In this document: piece after piece, positions 29,379-29,805 of the stretch
Layout of the letters: the number at the start of each line of letters is the position of its first letter
Position numbering within the stretch: position 1 is the first letter of the stretch
Assembly (NCBI GenBank): GCA_003427395.1
Contig: BFEA01000160.1
Location: forward strand, 1,545,465 to 1,575,269
Reading direction: 5' to 3'
DNA length: 29,805 nucleotides
Source: Chara braunii
Taxonomy: Eukaryota; Streptophyta; Charophyceae; Charales; Characeae
Made by a program: the position numbers and the translations under genes
Notes under the pieces: generated by a model
What the model saw: only the letters and a program-made list of their open reading frames with translations
The model's database searches: none
Told to the model about the DNA's origin: nothing

Positions 29379-29805
29379 TATAAATCTTGGCAAGTTACTT
29401 TTTCTACGGGAAGCGTTACCGAAATTTCTACAAATCCAAGAAGTTAATCAAACTTTTGACTTGTCAGAGTTCAGCTTCTCTTTTCCATATATGGATTAGT
29501 ATAAATCTGGAAAGTCTCATTTTCTAGAGGGAGTGCTGCCCAAATTTTTACTAATTCAGGGAGTTAGACAAAATTGGACTTTGAGAAGTCAAAGTTATTC
29601 TCAAAATTATGAACTTAGCCTTGTATAAATTTTGGAATAACACTTTTCTAGAGGGAGTGCTGCCGAAATTTCTGCAAAATTAAGGAGTTAGTTAAAATCA
29701 ATCTAAAAGTTGAGCTCGAGCTGTTGTTCGAGTTCGTATCTGACTTAGTATAAATCTGGGAAGTCTCCCTTTCTAAAGGGAGTGCTGCCTAAATTTCTAC
29801 TAATT
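29379..29805. repeat. ~125-bp tandem satellite running off the right edge
   Basis: Units begin TATAAAT at 29379, 29500, 29624 and 29749, with spacings of 121, 124 and 125. Each contains a TTTCTA-GGGAGTGCTGCC-AAATTTCT core and, about 40 bases later, a GGAGTTAG motif. The last three units are closest to one another. A weak earlier unit may lie at 29255-29379. A 160-residue open frame (29017-29499) overlaps the first unit and is not considered a gene. Confidence 0.88.

Noticed and set aside
29017-29499. 160-residue hydrophobic ORF
   Set aside because: AT-rich sequence overlapping the first satellite unit; the hydrophobic character follows from T-rich codons, and there is no recognisable family.

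Overview
This is a stretch of a repeat-rich eukaryotic nuclear genome. It has no bacterial operon structure and no intact host gene I can recognise. It is largely decayed LINE-type (non-LTR) retrotransposons, an LTR-retrotransposon 5' half, tRNA-like SINE heads, a palindromic DNA element, microsatellites and several minisatellites. The LINE ORF1 resembles the plant-type DUF4283 + CCHC arrangement and ORF2 ends in a zf-RVT-like domain. That points to a plant or streptophyte alga with a large genome, but I cannot name the species.

Layout: 1-1200 holds small tandem repeats. 1595-8608 (minus strand) is LINE A: ORF1 (one reading frame over 2.7 kb, broken only by stop codons), then APE endonuclease, reverse transcriptase and a C-terminal CCHC domain with frameshifts. 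8640-11530 is a ~2.9 kb block of G-rich, then C-rich, then GCGC/TGTG-rich degenerate minisatellites. 11540-19243 (plus strand) is LINE B, a 5'-truncated and more AT-rich relative of LINE A, containing a 600-base assembly gap and ending in an A-rich tail. LINE A and B are therefore head to head around the minisatellite block. 19244-22880 (minus) carries two pieces of a third relative, LINE C, separated by about 2.9 kb of other sequence; one piece contains a tiny poly-T insertion with a perfect 18-bp target duplication. 22930-23585 has two tRNA-like SINE heads and a 116-bp tandem repeat.

23627-29110 (plus) is the 5' part of an LTR retrotransposon: a possible LTR with TATA box, a leader with a long CT microsatellite, an unrecognised 154-residue leader ORF, a gag with CCHC knuckle and one premature stop, and a damaged aspartic protease. 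The protease is split by a near-perfect palindromic (foldback) element flanked by a 4-bp AATG duplication. Inside the palindrome an exact 85-bp repeat flanks a single N, which looks like an unresolved assembly overlap. No reverse transcriptase or integrase of this element is in the window. The right edge enters a ~125-bp tandem satellite.

Nothing here works together as a pathway. The history is one of nested insertions and decay. The items most worth following up are the leader ORF, the foldback insertion with its assembly artefact, the tail-only retrotransposition scar, the directional TGG-to-TGA decay of LINE B, and the minisatellite block between the two divergent LINEs.
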